This document shows, piece after piece, positions 52,273 to 61,521 of a stretch of 64,000 bases of DNA (its first letter is position 1; each line of letters begins with the position of its first letter). The notes below the pieces were generated by a model. That model saw nothing but the letters and a program-made list of their open reading frames with translations, was not told where the DNA came from and searched no databases. The stretch covers positions 571,129 through 635,128 of the forward strand of contig NZ_JAAIKE010000003.1 in assembly GCF_010915705.1 (NCBI RefSeq), written 5' to 3'. The position numbers and the translations under genes are program-made. The DNA comes from Pseudotabrizicola algicola. GTDB taxonomy: Bacteria > Pseudomonadota > Alphaproteobacteria > Rhodobacterales > Rhodobacteraceae.

Positions 52273-53358
52273 ATGACAGAGACGCGTGCCGAGATCCGGC
52301 TTCCCACGCAGGAGTTGCGCAATGACCTGCCGTTCTACACCAAGACGCTGGGGATGCGGCTGGATATGATATACCCTGCCGATGATCCCGAGGTGGCGGT
52401 CCTTTCCGGGCATGGCTTGCGCTTGCGCATCCAGAAGGGGGCGACCGAGGCCCCCGGCACGCTGCGGATACTGACCGAAAACCCTGATGCTTTTGCCGGC
52501 GGGCAGCGCTGCCTGACCGCGCCCAACGGCACAAGGGTGGAGATTGACGAGTTGAACCCGCCGCTGGTCTTGCCCAAGACCGAGCACGCCTTTGTGGTGC
52601 GCCGTCTGGCGGATCAGGCGCCCTGGGTGATCGGGCGGGCAGGCATGCACTACCGTGATCTGGTGCCGAGCCGTTTGGGCGGTGCGATGATTGCCAGCCA
52701 TATCCGAATTCCCGATGGCGGCCCCGTGCCTGACATGGTGCATTTTCACAAGGTCGGCTTTCAGCTGATCTTTTGCATCAAGGGTTGGGTGGACGTCGTT
52801 TATGAAGATCAGGGCGGGCCAATCCGGTTGCAGGCGGGCGATTGCTTTATCCAGCCGCCGGAGATCCGCCACCGCGTGCTGGAGGCAAGTGACGGCATCG
52901 AGGTGATCGAGATCGGTGTGCCTGCCGAGCATGTGACCGAGATAGATCATCAGATGACTCTGCCGACGCCGCATCTGCGCCCCGATCGTGAATGGCAAGG
53001 CCAGCGATTTGTGTTCAACCAAGCCAGCATGGGGGCCTTTGCGCCGTTTCGCCTGCCGGGCTTTGTGGCGCGCGACACCACGATCAACGACAACACCAAG
53101 GGGGTGGCAAGCGTCAAGGTGTTGCGGCCCGATGGCACCGCAGCCCCTTGGGCGCGACATGCGGGCGACATTCTGTTCACCTTCGTGATGGCAGGTGAAA
53201 TGACGTTGGAGGGCGAAGGCAAAGATCCGTTCCGCCTGTCGCCCGGCGATGCCTTTGTGATCCCGCCGGGGATGGCCACACGCTACGCCAATCCGAGTGC
53301 CGATCTGGAACTGCTGGAAGTGTCGCTGCCGGGCAATCCTGCCACCACCTTCTTGTGA
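52273..53358 (+). CDS. VOC-like plus double-cupin protein
   Basis: The 361-residue product appears to fuse three domains: an N-terminal glyoxalase/VOC-like half (RNDLPFYTKTLGMRLDMIYP to about residue 95), a first cupin around residues 135-215 (MVHFHKVGFQLIFCIKGWVDVVYEDQGG, QAGDCFIQPPEIRHRVLE), and a second around residues 280-350 (HAGDILFTFVMAGEMTLEGEG, SPGDAFVIPPGMATRY). It is likely a metal-binding sugar- or acid-modifying protein, but no substrate can be named. It is divergent from maeB and precedes the nucleoside cluster. Confidence 0.7.
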   Translation: MTETRAEIRLPTQELRNDLPFYTKTLGMRLDMIYPADDPEVAVLSGHGLRLRIQKGATEAPGTLRILTENPDAFAGGQRCLTAPNGTRVEIDELNPPLVLPKTEHAFVVRRLADQAPWVIGRAGMHYRDLVPSRLGGAMIASHIRIPDGGPVPDMVHFHKVGFQLIFCIKGWVDVVYEDQGGPIRLQAGDCFIQPPEIRHRVLEASDGIEVIEIGVPAEHVTEIDHQMTLPTPHLRPDREWQGQRFVFNQASMGAFAPFRLPGFVARDTTINDNTKGVASVKVLRPDGTAAPWARHAGDILFTFVMAGEMTLEGEGKDPFRLSPGDAFVIPPGMATRYANPSADLELLEVSLPGNPATTFL

Positions 53359-53394
53359 CACTTGCGCTTTGGGCGGCGTGCGCTCACAATTCCC

Positions 53395-53406
53395 GACCAA
53401 TTGGTC
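53395..53406. promoter_or_regulatory. Perfect 12-bp palindrome upstream of cdd
   Basis: GACCAATTGGTC lies 17 nt before the cdd ATG. It is the only symmetric site ahead of the nucleoside salvage operon and is a candidate operator. Confidence 0.45.
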
Positions 53407-53422
53407 AAGAACCGAGGTTGAA

Positions 53423-53815
53423 ATGTCCCTTTTGCAAGCTGCCACCGATGTTCGGCTGCGCGCCTATGCGCCTTATTCGCGGTTCCTGGTGGGGGCGGCC
53501 CTGCGCAGCACCACGGGGGCGGTGTATGTGGGCTGCAATGTGGAGAATGTGGCCTATCCTGAAGGCACCTGCGCCGAGGCGGGGGCGATTGCCGCGATGG
53601 TCGCCGGTGGCGATACACGGATTGCAGAGCTTTTCGTGATTGCGGATAGCCCCGATCCGGTTCCCCCTTGCGGGGGCTGCCGCCAGAAGATCGCAGAGTT
53701 TGCCGATGCGGGTGTCAAGGTTACCCTCTGCACCACCGATGGCGCGCAACGCACCCTGACGGTCGGAGAGTTGCTGCCGGGCGTGTTCACCGCCGCGCAT
53801 ATGGACCGCGCCTGA
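53423..53815 (+). CDS. cdd: Cytidine deaminase
   Basis: Cdd deaminates cytidine and deoxycytidine to uridines. The 130-residue tetrameric-type enzyme has YAPYSRFLVGAALRS, the catalytic Glu and first zinc ligand in GTCAEAGAIAAM, and CGGCRQKIAEF for the other two zinc cysteines. ATG 53423 follows GAGG. Its stop overlaps the deoA start (TGATG), making it the first gene of cdd-deoA-deoB-add-upp. Confidence 0.95.
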   Translation: MSLLQAATDVRLRAYAPYSRFLVGAALRSTTGAVYVGCNVENVAYPEGTCAEAGAIAAMVAGGDTRIAELFVIADSPDPVPPCGGCRQKIAEFADAGVKVTLCTTDGAQRTLTVGELLPGVFTAAHMDRA

Positions 53816-55122
53816 TGGATGCGCGCAGCATCATCGCGCAAGTGCGTGATGGCGAGACCCCATCTGCTGAAGCATTGTCTTGGTTTGCTGCCGGACTGGC
53901 CTCGGGCGGGGTGACGGATGCGCAGGGCGGGGCCTTTGCCATGGCGGTGCTGCTGCGGGGCCTGTCGGATGAGGGGCGCGTGGCGCTGACCCGTGCGATG
54001 CGCGATTCTGGCAGGGTGATGGCGTGGGACTTGCCCGGCCCCGTTCTGGACAAGCACTCGACGGGCGGGATCGGCGATTGCGTGTCCTTGCTGCTGGCTC
54101 CGGCCTTGGCGGTCTGCGGGGCCTATGTCCCGATGATATCGGGGCGGGGGCTGGGCCATACGGGTGGCACGCTGGACAAGCTGGAAGCGATCCCGGGGTT
54201 CCGCACCGGGCTGAGCGAGGACCAGTTCCGCGCCCAGATGGAGCGTGTGAAATGCGCGATCGTGGCGGCCAGTGCCGATCTTGCGCCCGCAGACAAGCGG
54301 CTTTACGCGATCCGTGATATCAGCGGCACAGTGGAAAGCATCGACCTTATCACCGCTTCGATCCTTTCGAAGAAGCTGGCGGCGGGTCTGGAAGGGCTGG
54401 TGCTCGATGTCAAATGCGGCTCGGGCGCCTTCATGAAAACGCCAGAGAGGGCCGAGGCGCTTGCCCGCGCCTTGGTCAGCACGGCGCAAGGCGCGGGCTG
54501 TATGACGACCGCACTGATCACCGACATGTCACAGCCGCTTGCAACGGCGGCGGGCAATGCGCTTGAAGTGATCGAGGTGATGGAGACGCTGACAGGCACT
54601 TCGGTGAATGCCGCGCTTTGGGACCTGACATGCGCCTTGGGGGGCGAGGCGCTTGCGCTTGGCGGTTTGGTGGCCGACGCCGATGACGGGGCAGGACGCA
54701 TCGCGCAGGCCCTCGAAAGCGGCGCCGCTGCCGAAGTGTTCGGCCGGATGGTGGCTGCGCAGGGCGGGCCGACCGATTTTGTCGAACGCTGGCCCGACCG
54801 TCTGCCTGCCGCCCCTGTGGTGCGCGAGGTGCCTGCGCTGGACGACGGGTTCATCGCGCGCATCGACGGCCAGGCGTTGGGTCACGCCGTGGTGCATCTG
54901 GGGGGCGGACGACTGCGCGAGGGGGACAAGATTCATCCCGCAGTCGGTCTGTCCGACATGATCGGTCTGGGCGAAGAGATCGGGGCGGGGGTGCCCTTGG
55001 CGATGGTGCATGCTGCAAGCGAGGAGGCCGCCGAGGCCGCCGTCCGGGCGGTCCAGGCCGCGTATGTCGTCGGAACATCGGTGCTCGATGAAGGTCCGCT
55101 TGTGCTGAAAAGGATTTCCTGA
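53815..55122 (+). CDS. deoA: Thymidine phosphorylase
   Basis: DeoA cleaves thymidine to thymine and deoxyribose 1-phosphate. The 435-residue product has the pyrimidine nucleoside phosphorylase signature SGRGLGHTGGTLDKLEAIPG, DKHSTGGIGDCVSLLLAP and VKCGSGAFMKT. It overlaps both cdd and deoB by TGATG, so the three are translationally coupled. Confidence 0.96.
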   Translation: MDARSIIAQVRDGETPSAEALSWFAAGLASGGVTDAQGGAFAMAVLLRGLSDEGRVALTRAMRDSGRVMAWDLPGPVLDKHSTGGIGDCVSLLLAPALAVCGAYVPMISGRGLGHTGGTLDKLEAIPGFRTGLSEDQFRAQMERVKCAIVAASADLAPADKRLYAIRDISGTVESIDLITASILSKKLAAGLEGLVLDVKCGSGAFMKTPERAEALARALVSTAQGAGCMTTALITDMSQPLATAAGNALEVIEVMETLTGTSVNAALWDLTCALGGEALALGGLVADADDGAGRIAQALESGAAAEVFGRMVAAQGGPTDFVERWPDRLPAAPVVREVPALDDGFIARIDGQALGHAVVHLGGGRLREGDKIHPAVGLSDMIGLGEEIGAGVPLAMVHAASEEAAEAAVRAVQAAYVVGTSVLDEGPLVLKRIS

Positions 55123-56318
55123 TGGCGCGCGCGTTTCTTGTTGTGCTCGATTCTGTCGGCTGCGGGGGTGCGCCCGATGCCGATGCTTTTGACGATGCGG
55201 GGGCCAACACCCTTGCCCATATCGCCCAGGCCTGCGCGGAAGGGCGGGCCGAGCAAGGGCGGAGCGGCCCGCTGCGCCTTCCCCATCTGGACGGTCTGGG
55301 GCTGGGGGCGGCGATCCGGCTCGCCTCTGGCGCGCAGACGCCGGGGCTGACAGCCGAGCCTGCGGGCCTGTGGGGCGCGGCGAGCGAGGTCTCGCGCGGC
55401 AAGGACACGCCGTCTGGCCATTGGGAACTTGCGGGGGTGCCGGTGCCTTGGGACTGGACCTACTTTCCCAAGACGGACCCCGCCTTTCCACCCGATCTGG
55501 TGGCGCAGGTCTGCCGTCTGGCAGGAACCGAGGGTATTTTGGGCAATTGCCACGCCTCGGGCGTTCCGATCATCGCGGCCCATTGCGAGGCGCATCTGCA
55601 GACGGGCTGGCCGATCTGCTACACTTCGGCTGACTCCGTGTTCCAGATCGCCGCCCATGAGGAAGCCTTCGGCCTCGAAAGACTCCTCAAGCTATGTGAA
55701 GACCTTGCCCCGGTCCTGCATGCAATGAAGGTGGGGCGGGTCATCGCTCGGCCTTTTACGGGGGAATGCGGGAATTTCCGGCGCACCGCCAATCGGCGCG
55801 ATTATGCCATTGCCCCGCCTGCGCCGACCCTGCTTGACTGGGTGAGCGGACAGGGCGGCATGACCCATGCGGTCGGCAAGATCGGTGACATCTTTTCGAT
55901 GCGGGGCATCGGCAAGTTGCACAAGGGCAGATCCGATGCTGACCTATTCGAACATCTTGTGCGGCTAGGAGCAGAGGCAGAGCCCGGTTCCTTGACCTTT
56001 GCCAATTTTGTCGAGTTTGACAGCCTCTATGGACACCCGCGCGACGTGTCTGGCTATGCGCGCGCGCTGGAAGCCTTCGATGCCGCGCTGCCGCGTTTTC
56101 TGGCGACTTTGGGGCCGGGAGATCTGGCGATCTTTACGGCGGACCACGGCAATGACCCGACCTTTCGAGGCACGGAACACACGCGTGAGCGTGTGCCGGT
56201 GATTGGCGCAGGGCTGGGACTGCGCCCCATCGGATTGCGGGCTTTTGCCGATGTGGGGGCAAGCGTGGCCGAACATCTGGGCCTGCGCGCACCGTTGCCG
56301 GGACAGAGTTTTCTGTGA
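55122..56318 (+). CDS. deoB: Phosphopentomutase
   Basis: DeoB moves phosphate between C1 and C5 of (deoxy)ribose after nucleoside phosphorolysis. The 398-residue alkaline-phosphatase-superfamily enzyme has FLVVLDSVGCGGAPDADAFDDAGANTL (metal ligands and start of active site), SRGKDTPSGHWELAG with the catalytic Thr, YTSADSVFQIAAHEE and FTADHGNDPTFRGTEHTRE. Confidence 0.97.
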   Translation: MARAFLVVLDSVGCGGAPDADAFDDAGANTLAHIAQACAEGRAEQGRSGPLRLPHLDGLGLGAAIRLASGAQTPGLTAEPAGLWGAASEVSRGKDTPSGHWELAGVPVPWDWTYFPKTDPAFPPDLVAQVCRLAGTEGILGNCHASGVPIIAAHCEAHLQTGWPICYTSADSVFQIAAHEEAFGLERLLKLCEDLAPVLHAMKVGRVIARPFTGECGNFRRTANRRDYAIAPPAPTLLDWVSGQGGMTHAVGKIGDIFSMRGIGKLHKGRSDADLFEHLVRLGAEAEPGSLTFANFVEFDSLYGHPRDVSGYARALEAFDAALPRFLATLGPGDLAIFTADHGNDPTFRGTEHTRERVPVIGAGLGLRPIGLRAFADVGASVAEHLGLRAPLPGQSFL

Positions 56319-56366
56319 TCCGTCGCCCCGCTACAGTGTTGAACAGTTGAACGAGAGGCCAGAACC

Positions 56367-57338
56367 ATGATGCCGAAGATCGAATTGCACCTCCATCTGG
56401 AGGGAGCCGCGCCGCCTGCCTTTATCCGGGGCTTGGCGAAGGAAAAGCACATGGACATCGACGGCATTTTCGATGCGCGGGGCCATTATCGCTACAAGGA
56501 CTTCTGGGATTTTCTCAAGGTGTATGAAGCGGCGACCAGCACGCTCAAGTCGCCGGAGGATTATGCCCGCCTGACACGGGCCGTGCTCGAGGAAAGCGCG
56601 GCGAGCGGTGTTGTATATTCCGAGACCTTTCTCAGCCCCGATTTTTGCGGCAACCGGGACATTGGCGCGTGGCGCGAATACCTGCAGGCGATCAGGGAGG
56701 CGGCGGATCAGGCCGAGCGGGAGATGGGCATCGTCCTGCGGGGGATTGTCACCTCTATCCGGCATTTCGGCCCTGAAAAGGCACGGGAAACCGCACTCTG
56801 CGCTGCGGACACGGCGGGGGACTGGATTGTGGGATTTGGTCTGGCGGGCGATGAGGCTGTGCTGGCGCCCAAGGATTTTGCATGGTCCTTCGACTGCGCG
56901 CGCGAGGCAGGGCTGCGGTTGACCGCCCATGCCGGAGAATGGGGCGGCCCGCAATCGGTGCGCGATGCGGTGAATGATCTTGGGGTCGAGCGGATCGGGC
57001 ACGGGGTGCGCGCCATCGAGGATCTGGCGCTGGTGGACGAATTGGCAGAGCGCGGCATCGTTCTGGAGGTTTGCCCCGGGTCCAACGTCGCCCTGGGCCT
57101 CTATCCCGACTGGCGCAGCCATCCGATCGGGCAGCTTTACGACCGCGGTGTGAAGGTGACCGTCAGCACCGACGACCCGCCGTTTTTCCACACCACGATG
57201 GCGCGCGAGTTCGAAGAACTGCACCGGACCTTCGATTGGGATGACGGGGTTTTTTCAGCGCTCAACCGCACTGCGCTTGACGCGGCTTTCTGTGATGCCG
57301 ATACACGCGCACGTATCGCCAAAGCGCTGGAGGCCTGA
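56367..57338 (+). CDS. add: Adenosine deaminase
   Basis: Add deaminates adenosine or adenine-type purines. The 323-residue TIM-barrel enzyme starts [15 protein letters not shown] (HxH zinc motif), has [17 protein letters not shown] with the catalytic His and Glu, [11 protein letters not shown], and [13 protein letters not shown] with the catalytic Asp. The adenosine- versus adenine-specific choice is not obvious from the sequence. It starts 48 nt after deoB. Confidence 0.93.
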   Translation: MMPKIELHLHLEGAAPPAFIRGLAKEKHMDIDGIFDARGHYRYKDFWDFLKVYEAATSTLKSPEDYARLTRAVLEESAASGVVYSETFLSPDFCGNRDIGAWREYLQAIREAADQAEREMGIVLRGIVTSIRHFGPEKARETALCAADTAGDWIVGFGLAGDEAVLAPKDFAWSFDCAREAGLRLTAHAGEWGGPQSVRDAVNDLGVERIGHGVRAIEDLALVDELAERGIVLEVCPGSNVALGLYPDWRSHPIGQLYDRGVKVTVSTDDPPFFHTTMAREFEELHRTFDWDDGVFSALNRTALDAAFCDADTRARIAKALEA

Positions 57339-57340
57339 CC

Positions 57341-57973
57341 ATGCTGGACCATCTGACCGTCGTCACCCATCCGCTGGTTCAGCACAAGTTGACCCTGATG
57401 CGCGAGAAAGACACCTCTACCGCGTCGTTCCGCCAGCTTTTGCGGGAAATCTCGCTGCTTTTGGCCTATGAGGTCACGCGCGAGTTGCCGATGACAACCC
57501 AGCGGATCGAAACGCCGTTGGAGCCTATGGACGCTCCGGTGATCGAGGGCAAGAAACTGGCGCTGATCTCGATCTTGCGGGCGGGCAATGGTCTGCTGGA
57601 CGGCATTCTGGAATTGATCCCTGCGGCACGCGTCGGGTTTGTCGGGCTTTACCGCGACCCCGAGACGCTTCAGCCGGTGGAATATTACTTCAAGGTGCCG
57701 ACGCAATTGGAGGACCGGATCTGCATCGTGGTCGATCCGATGCTGGCGACAGGCAATTCTTCGGTGGCGGCGGTGCAGATGCTCAAGGACAAGGGGGCAA
57801 AGAACTTGCGCTTCCTGTGCCTGCTTGCAGCCCCCGAAGGCATCAAGCGGATGAAGGAAGCGCACCCCGACGTGCCGATCGTGACAGCTTCGGTTGATAG
57901 CCACTTGAATGATCACGGTTATATCGTGCCCGGCCTAGGGGATGCGGGTGACCGGATGTTTGGCACAAAATAA
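57341..57973 (+). CDS. upp: Uracil phosphoribosyltransferase
   Basis: Upp converts uracil to UMP with PRPP. The 210-residue product has [32 protein letters not shown], the PRPP loop [20 protein letters not shown] and [15 protein letters not shown] at the C-terminus. It begins 2 nt after add and ends the salvage operon. Confidence 0.97.
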   Translation: MLDHLTVVTHPLVQHKLTLMREKDTSTASFRQLLREISLLLAYEVTRELPMTTQRIETPLEPMDAPVIEGKKLALISILRAGNGLLDGILELIPAARVGFVGLYRDPETLQPVEYYFKVPTQLEDRICIVVDPMLATGNSSVAAVQMLKDKGAKNLRFLCLLAAPEGIKRMKEAHPDVPIVTASVDSHLNDHGYIVPGLGDAGDRMFGTK

Positions 57974-58011
57974 CGGGTTAATCCCTTTACTCAGAAACAA
58001 TATTATTCCAG

Positions 58012-58037
58012 TATCCCCAATACGCTACTTGGGGGTA
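58012..58037 (+). promoter_or_regulatory. Hairpin covering the Shine-Dalgarno of the SPOR gene
   Basis: In RNA, UAUCCCCAA (58012-58020) pairs with UUGGGGGUA (58029-58037) over nine pairs including one U-G, with an 8-nt loop. The GGGGG is the Shine-Dalgarno of the ATG at 58041, so the hairpin would hide it. Confidence 0.5.
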
Positions 58038-58040
58038 GTC

Positions 58041-59282
58041 ATGGTGTTGAAGTTGGTTTCGGCCGCCGTTCTGGCGGTCGTGGCCGGGTTGGGTGTTGCG
58101 AACGCCCAGTCGGCCAATGATTTCGGTGGTCCGCGTGAATTGCCGCCGGCTTCCTTTACGGGGCAGCAATATGTGGACAGCCGGGGCTGCGTGTTTTTGC
58201 GTGCCGGTCTGGGGGGGCGGACGAACTGGGTTCCGCGCGTGACCGCCAGCCGTGCGCCGCTGTGTGGTTATCCGCCGACCTTCGGCAACAATCAGGTGGT
58301 CATCGTTGAACCGCCCCGGGCCGCACCCGCTCCGGCCGCGCCCGAGCCGGTTCCGGCGGGGCGTCGCCCGATGGATACCGTGGCCAGCATCACCACTCCT
58401 CCGCGCATTCGTGCGACGCAGCCGCCGCGCACTGTCGCGCCTTCCAGCTATGTTCCGCCTGCCGTTGTCATGGCCCCCGCTGTGCGCGCCCCCGTTCCGG
58501 TGGCGCCCGGCGCTCCTCCGCAGCCTGCGGCCTCTGCCGCCAAGCCGGTTGCGCCGCCGCCGCAAACTGCCGAGCGTGTCGGGACGACCGCGGGCGGCGG
58601 GAAGATCGGCTGTTACAAGAATGCGCCGGTGGCCGAACGGTTCCGGCTGCAGAACGGCGGGTCCATTGTGCTGTGCACGCGCGGTGACGGGGACCTGACC
58701 CATGCCCGCGCGCCGCGCCTGCTGGAAGGCGCGGCAGCGGTCGCGCCCTCTGGTTATGTGGTGGGGCCTGATCCGGCGGCAGGTGTTGGCATGCGCGAGC
58801 AGGGTCGCGTCGCTCTGTCTTCGCAAGACCGCCCCGCGGTGCCAAAGGGTTTCAAGCCGGCGTTTGACGATGATCGACTGAACCCAGACCGCGCGAAAGG
58901 CACCCGTGAGGGTTGGGCGCAGCAAGACCAGATCTGGACACGCGAGGTTCCTGCGCGGCTGATTGCGGATGTCGAGAAGGAAAAGGGCAAGCGCGTGGTG
59001 GTGCGCAAGGTCTATACCTCGTCGAAATCGGAGGCTGCAGCGCCGCAGCGGGCGGCTTCAGGGGCCTATGTGCAGGTTGGCACGTTCGGGCAGGCATCGA
59101 ACGCCGATGGCGCGTCGAGCAGGCTTGCGCGGCTTGGCCTGCCGGTCGCGCGGGCGAAAACGACAAAGAACGGCAAAGCCTTGCAGATTGTGATGGCGGG
59201 ACCGTTCGGCTCTTCGGGCGAGGCGCAGGCAGCACTGTCTGCGGCGCGGCGCGCCGGATTTGCGGATGCTTTCATCCGCTGA
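58041..59282 (+). CDS. Exported SPOR-domain protein
   Basis: The 413-residue product has a signal peptide (MVLKLVSAAVLAVVAGLGVANAQ), a globular region with RELPPASFTGQQYVDSRGCVFLRAG, a long Pro/Ala-rich linker, and a C-terminal SPOR domain (SGAYVQVGTFGQASNADGAS to FADAFIR). SPOR domains bind denuded septal peptidoglycan, so it likely acts in division or cell-wall remodelling. It follows upp by 67 nt and ends at a strong terminator. Confidence 0.9.
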   Translation: MVLKLVSAAVLAVVAGLGVANAQSANDFGGPRELPPASFTGQQYVDSRGCVFLRAGLGGRTNWVPRVTASRAPLCGYPPTFGNNQVVIVEPPRAAPAPAAPEPVPAGRRPMDTVASITTPPRIRATQPPRTVAPSSYVPPAVVMAPAVRAPVPVAPGAPPQPAASAAKPVAPPPQTAERVGTTAGGGKIGCYKNAPVAERFRLQNGGSIVLCTRGDGDLTHARAPRLLEGAAAVAPSGYVVGPDPAAGVGMREQGRVALSSQDRPAVPKGFKPAFDDDRLNPDRAKGTREGWAQQDQIWTREVPARLIADVEKEKGKRVVVRKVYTSSKSEAAAPQRAASGAYVQVGTFGQASNADGASSRLARLGLPVARAKTTKNGKALQIVMAGPFGSSGEAQAALSAARRAGFADAFIR

Positions 59283-59302
59283 GGTTACTGCCGATGACAA
59301 AC

Positions 59303-59335
59303 AAAACCCCCGGTCCCATGGTCCGGGGGTTTTTT
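59303..59335. terminator. Intrinsic bidirectional terminator
   Basis: Arms CCCCCGG (59307-59313) and CCGGGGG (59323-59329), extended by AAAA and TTTT on the outside, are followed by a run of six T. This is the clearest rho-independent terminator in the window. It covers the stop codon of the convergent gene ending at 59334. Confidence 0.9.
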
Positions 59336-60380
59336 AATTGGTGCTGCAGATGTCCTGAAGGCTCACCCAGTCGCCATCTGGCATCAGGGGCTCCGGAACC
59401 AGTCCGGCCAAGGGGTCGGCCTCGATCAAGGCGATGGTGGACTCGCCACTCGGATCGACCGCATAGGCATAAGGCGTGCTGGAAAGGCCCGCCGCCTTGA
59501 AGCGGGCCAAAGCGGCAGCATCCGGCACAGCGGGGCCCCGATCTTGCAGCAAGACCTCGCCATAGCCCGCAACGGCGGAGTCGGGCAGCACGCCAGATGT
59601 CAGCAGGCGGAAGGTCGCTGTCAGGCCCGCATGTTCCAGAACGGGCAAGATCGGATCGCGGGCCTCTGCGCGCAGACGTTCCACCAAGGCAAACCCTGCA
59701 AGCACCTCAGGGCCGGCCTCGTCTTCGACGATGCGGCGACCGATCAGTATCGTGCCACCCGGAAGGTGGCGGGCGCTGGTGACGCCTTCACGCAGCACAA
59801 GGATCTGCGCCCGATGCGGGCCGAACAGCTTGTCCCCGAGCGCGGTGAGGGCGTAGCTGCCCAAGGGGCTGGCGCAGGGCGATCCTGTCAGGCGCTGCAC
59901 ATCGGCCAAGGCCGCTTGACCGATTGCGGCGCGGGTGGCAGCAGGCAATACCGAGGCGGTGTGCTTGATCAGGGCATCCGGCAACCAAAAGGTTGCGAGG
60001 GCCAGAACGAAGACCGTGCCGCCGCCAAGCAACGCGCCGCGCAACCGGCCGGGTTTCGGCCGCTGTCCGGCCAAAGCGCTGCGCACGGTTTCCAGTGCGG
60101 CGATCATGTCGCGGTCATCCAGTTCCAGCGTTTCAATCGCATCTTCGCCGGGCGCGAACAGGGCTGGAGCTTCTCCCGGATTCAGCCGCTCGATTGCGGG
60201 CAGCGACCAGTGGCTGAGCGCGGATTCGCTTTTCGGATCAGAGAGAACGAGCGTCGCCTCCCCAAAGGCGACGATCACCTCACGGCGCTGCGAGTTTGGC
60301 GTATCGCGCCAAAGTCCCCGGCTTTCCAGCCGGGCGTATTGTTTCAAAGCCGTTATGGCGCGCGGTGCCTTGCCTGTCAT
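59334..60380 (-). CDS. Membrane protein resembling a catalytically inactive M48 peptidase
   Basis: The 348-residue product has an N-terminal cytoplasmic part of about 110 residues, one membrane segment (GALLGGGTVFVLALATFWLPDALI), and a C-terminal half with the M48-like strand ARHLPGGTILIGRRIVEDE. Where M48 peptidases have the HExxH helix, this one reads VLAGFALVERLRAEARD, so zinc ligands are missing. It is probably a structural or regulatory paralogue; the family call is only an inference. It is divergent from the EamA gene. Confidence 0.6.
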   Translation of the reverse strand: MTGKAPRAITALKQYARLESRGLWRDTPNSQRREVIVAFGEATLVLSDPKSESALSHWSLPAIERLNPGEAPALFAPGEDAIETLELDDRDMIAALETVRSALAGQRPKPGRLRGALLGGGTVFVLALATFWLPDALIKHTASVLPAATRAAIGQAALADVQRLTGSPCASPLGSYALTALGDKLFGPHRAQILVLREGVTSARHLPGGTILIGRRIVEDEAGPEVLAGFALVERLRAEARDPILPVLEHAGLTATFRLLTSGVLPDSAVAGYGEVLLQDRGPAVPDAAALARFKAAGLSSTPYAYAVDPSGESTIALIEADPLAGLVPEPLMPDGDWVSLQDICSTN

Positions 60381-60574
60381 GAGGTGACACTAGACCAAGG
60401 CTGATCGGGCCACAATCACCCGCCTCGGCCTCTGACGGCCTGTCAAGCCAATTCGACAGGCTTTGGGCGGATTCGGGCGCGCTGCTCCGGTCCGAACAGA
60501 CCCGAGGTGTCGCTTTCCGACGCGCAGGCCTGCAGCCGGCAGAGTTCAACTGGGGCCAAGAGAAGGACGACTTT

Positions 60575-61510
60575 ATGACTGCCAAGCCTGACCGCACCCT
60601 CGCCGCTGCCGGACTGATCTGCGGCTATGCCCTTTTGATCGGGTTTACCGACAATTACGTTCGCGTGATCGCGCAGGATCATGGTCTGTGGCAATTCCAC
60701 TTCACCCGCACGATGATGGCCTTTGCATTGTTGGGTCTTGCGGTGCCGCTGTTGGGCTTGCGCTTGCGTCCGGTCAACCCGCGCGCGGTGCTGGCCCGCA
60801 GTGTGATCCACGGGCTTGCGATGGTGATCTACTTTGGCGCGCTCGCCTTCTTGCCGGTGGCCATCGTGGCGGCTGGCCTGTTCACGGCACCGATTTTTGT
60901 TCTGCTGATCTCGCGCTTTGCCTATGGCCATGCCATTGGCCCGGTGCGGATTCTGGCGGTCGGGATCGGCTTTGTGGGTGTGTTGCTGGTGCTGGGGCCT
61001 GAGGCTATTTCGGGGGCGTCGGCGGCGGCGATATTGCCGGTGGTGGCGGGGGCGCTTTATGCGCTTGGCAACGTCGCCACGCGCGAATGGTGCCCGGATG
61101 AGAGCGCCGAGACGCTGGTAGCAGGTTTCTTCGGCATGCTGGGCCTTTTGGGCCTGTTGGGCATGATCGTTCTGGCAGTCGCGCCCCTCGCGGCACCTTT
61201 GGGGCCAGATGGATTCTTGCTGCGCGGTTGGGTCGCTCCGAACTGGCCCTTCCTGTTCTGGACCTTCGTGCAGGCGGCGGGTTCCTTGCTGGGCGTCGGC
61301 ATGATGATCCGCGCCTACCAGATCACCGACGCGGGTCGGGCCTCGGTGATTGAATACGTCATCCTTCCCGCCTCGGCCTTTTGGTCGTGGCTTTTGTGGC
61401 GCGAGGTGCTCGCGCCGATGGCGGTGGGGGGGATGGTGCTGATCGTGGTTGCGGGCTGCATGATCGCGCTGCGCGCGCGATCGGTGGAGCCCGCCTCGAC
61501 AAGCGCCTGA
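60575..61510 (+). CDS. EamA/DMT-family transporter
   Basis: The 311-residue product has about ten helices arranged as two EamA repeats: AAAGLICGYALLIGFTDNYV, VLARSVIHGLAMVIYFGALAF and SAAAILPVVAGALYALGNVA, then the second half ending ALRARSVEP. It likely exports a metabolite such as an amino acid or purine. AAGGA precedes the ATG. Its stop and the tdk stop lie in one short palindrome. Confidence 0.88.
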   Translation: MTAKPDRTLAAAGLICGYALLIGFTDNYVRVIAQDHGLWQFHFTRTMMAFALLGLAVPLLGLRLRPVNPRAVLARSVIHGLAMVIYFGALAFLPVAIVAAGLFTAPIFVLLISRFAYGHAIGPVRILAVGIGFVGVLLVLGPEAISGASAAAILPVVAGALYALGNVATREWCPDESAETLVAGFFGMLGLLGLLGMIVLAVAPLAAPLGPDGFLLRGWVAPNWPFLFWTFVQAAGSLLGVGMMIRAYQITDAGRASVIEYVILPASAFWSWLLWREVLAPMAVGGMVLIVVAGCMIALRARSVEPASTSA

Positions 61511-61521
61511 CCGTCAGGCGC
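61503..61521. terminator. Palindrome spanning two convergent stop codons
   Basis: GCGCCTGAC-C-GTCAGGCGC is a perfect 9-bp dyad around one base. It includes the TGA of the EamA gene (61508-61510) and the stop of tdk (61514-61516), read on the other strand. It is a compact bidirectional terminator candidate without a T-run. Confidence 0.6.
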
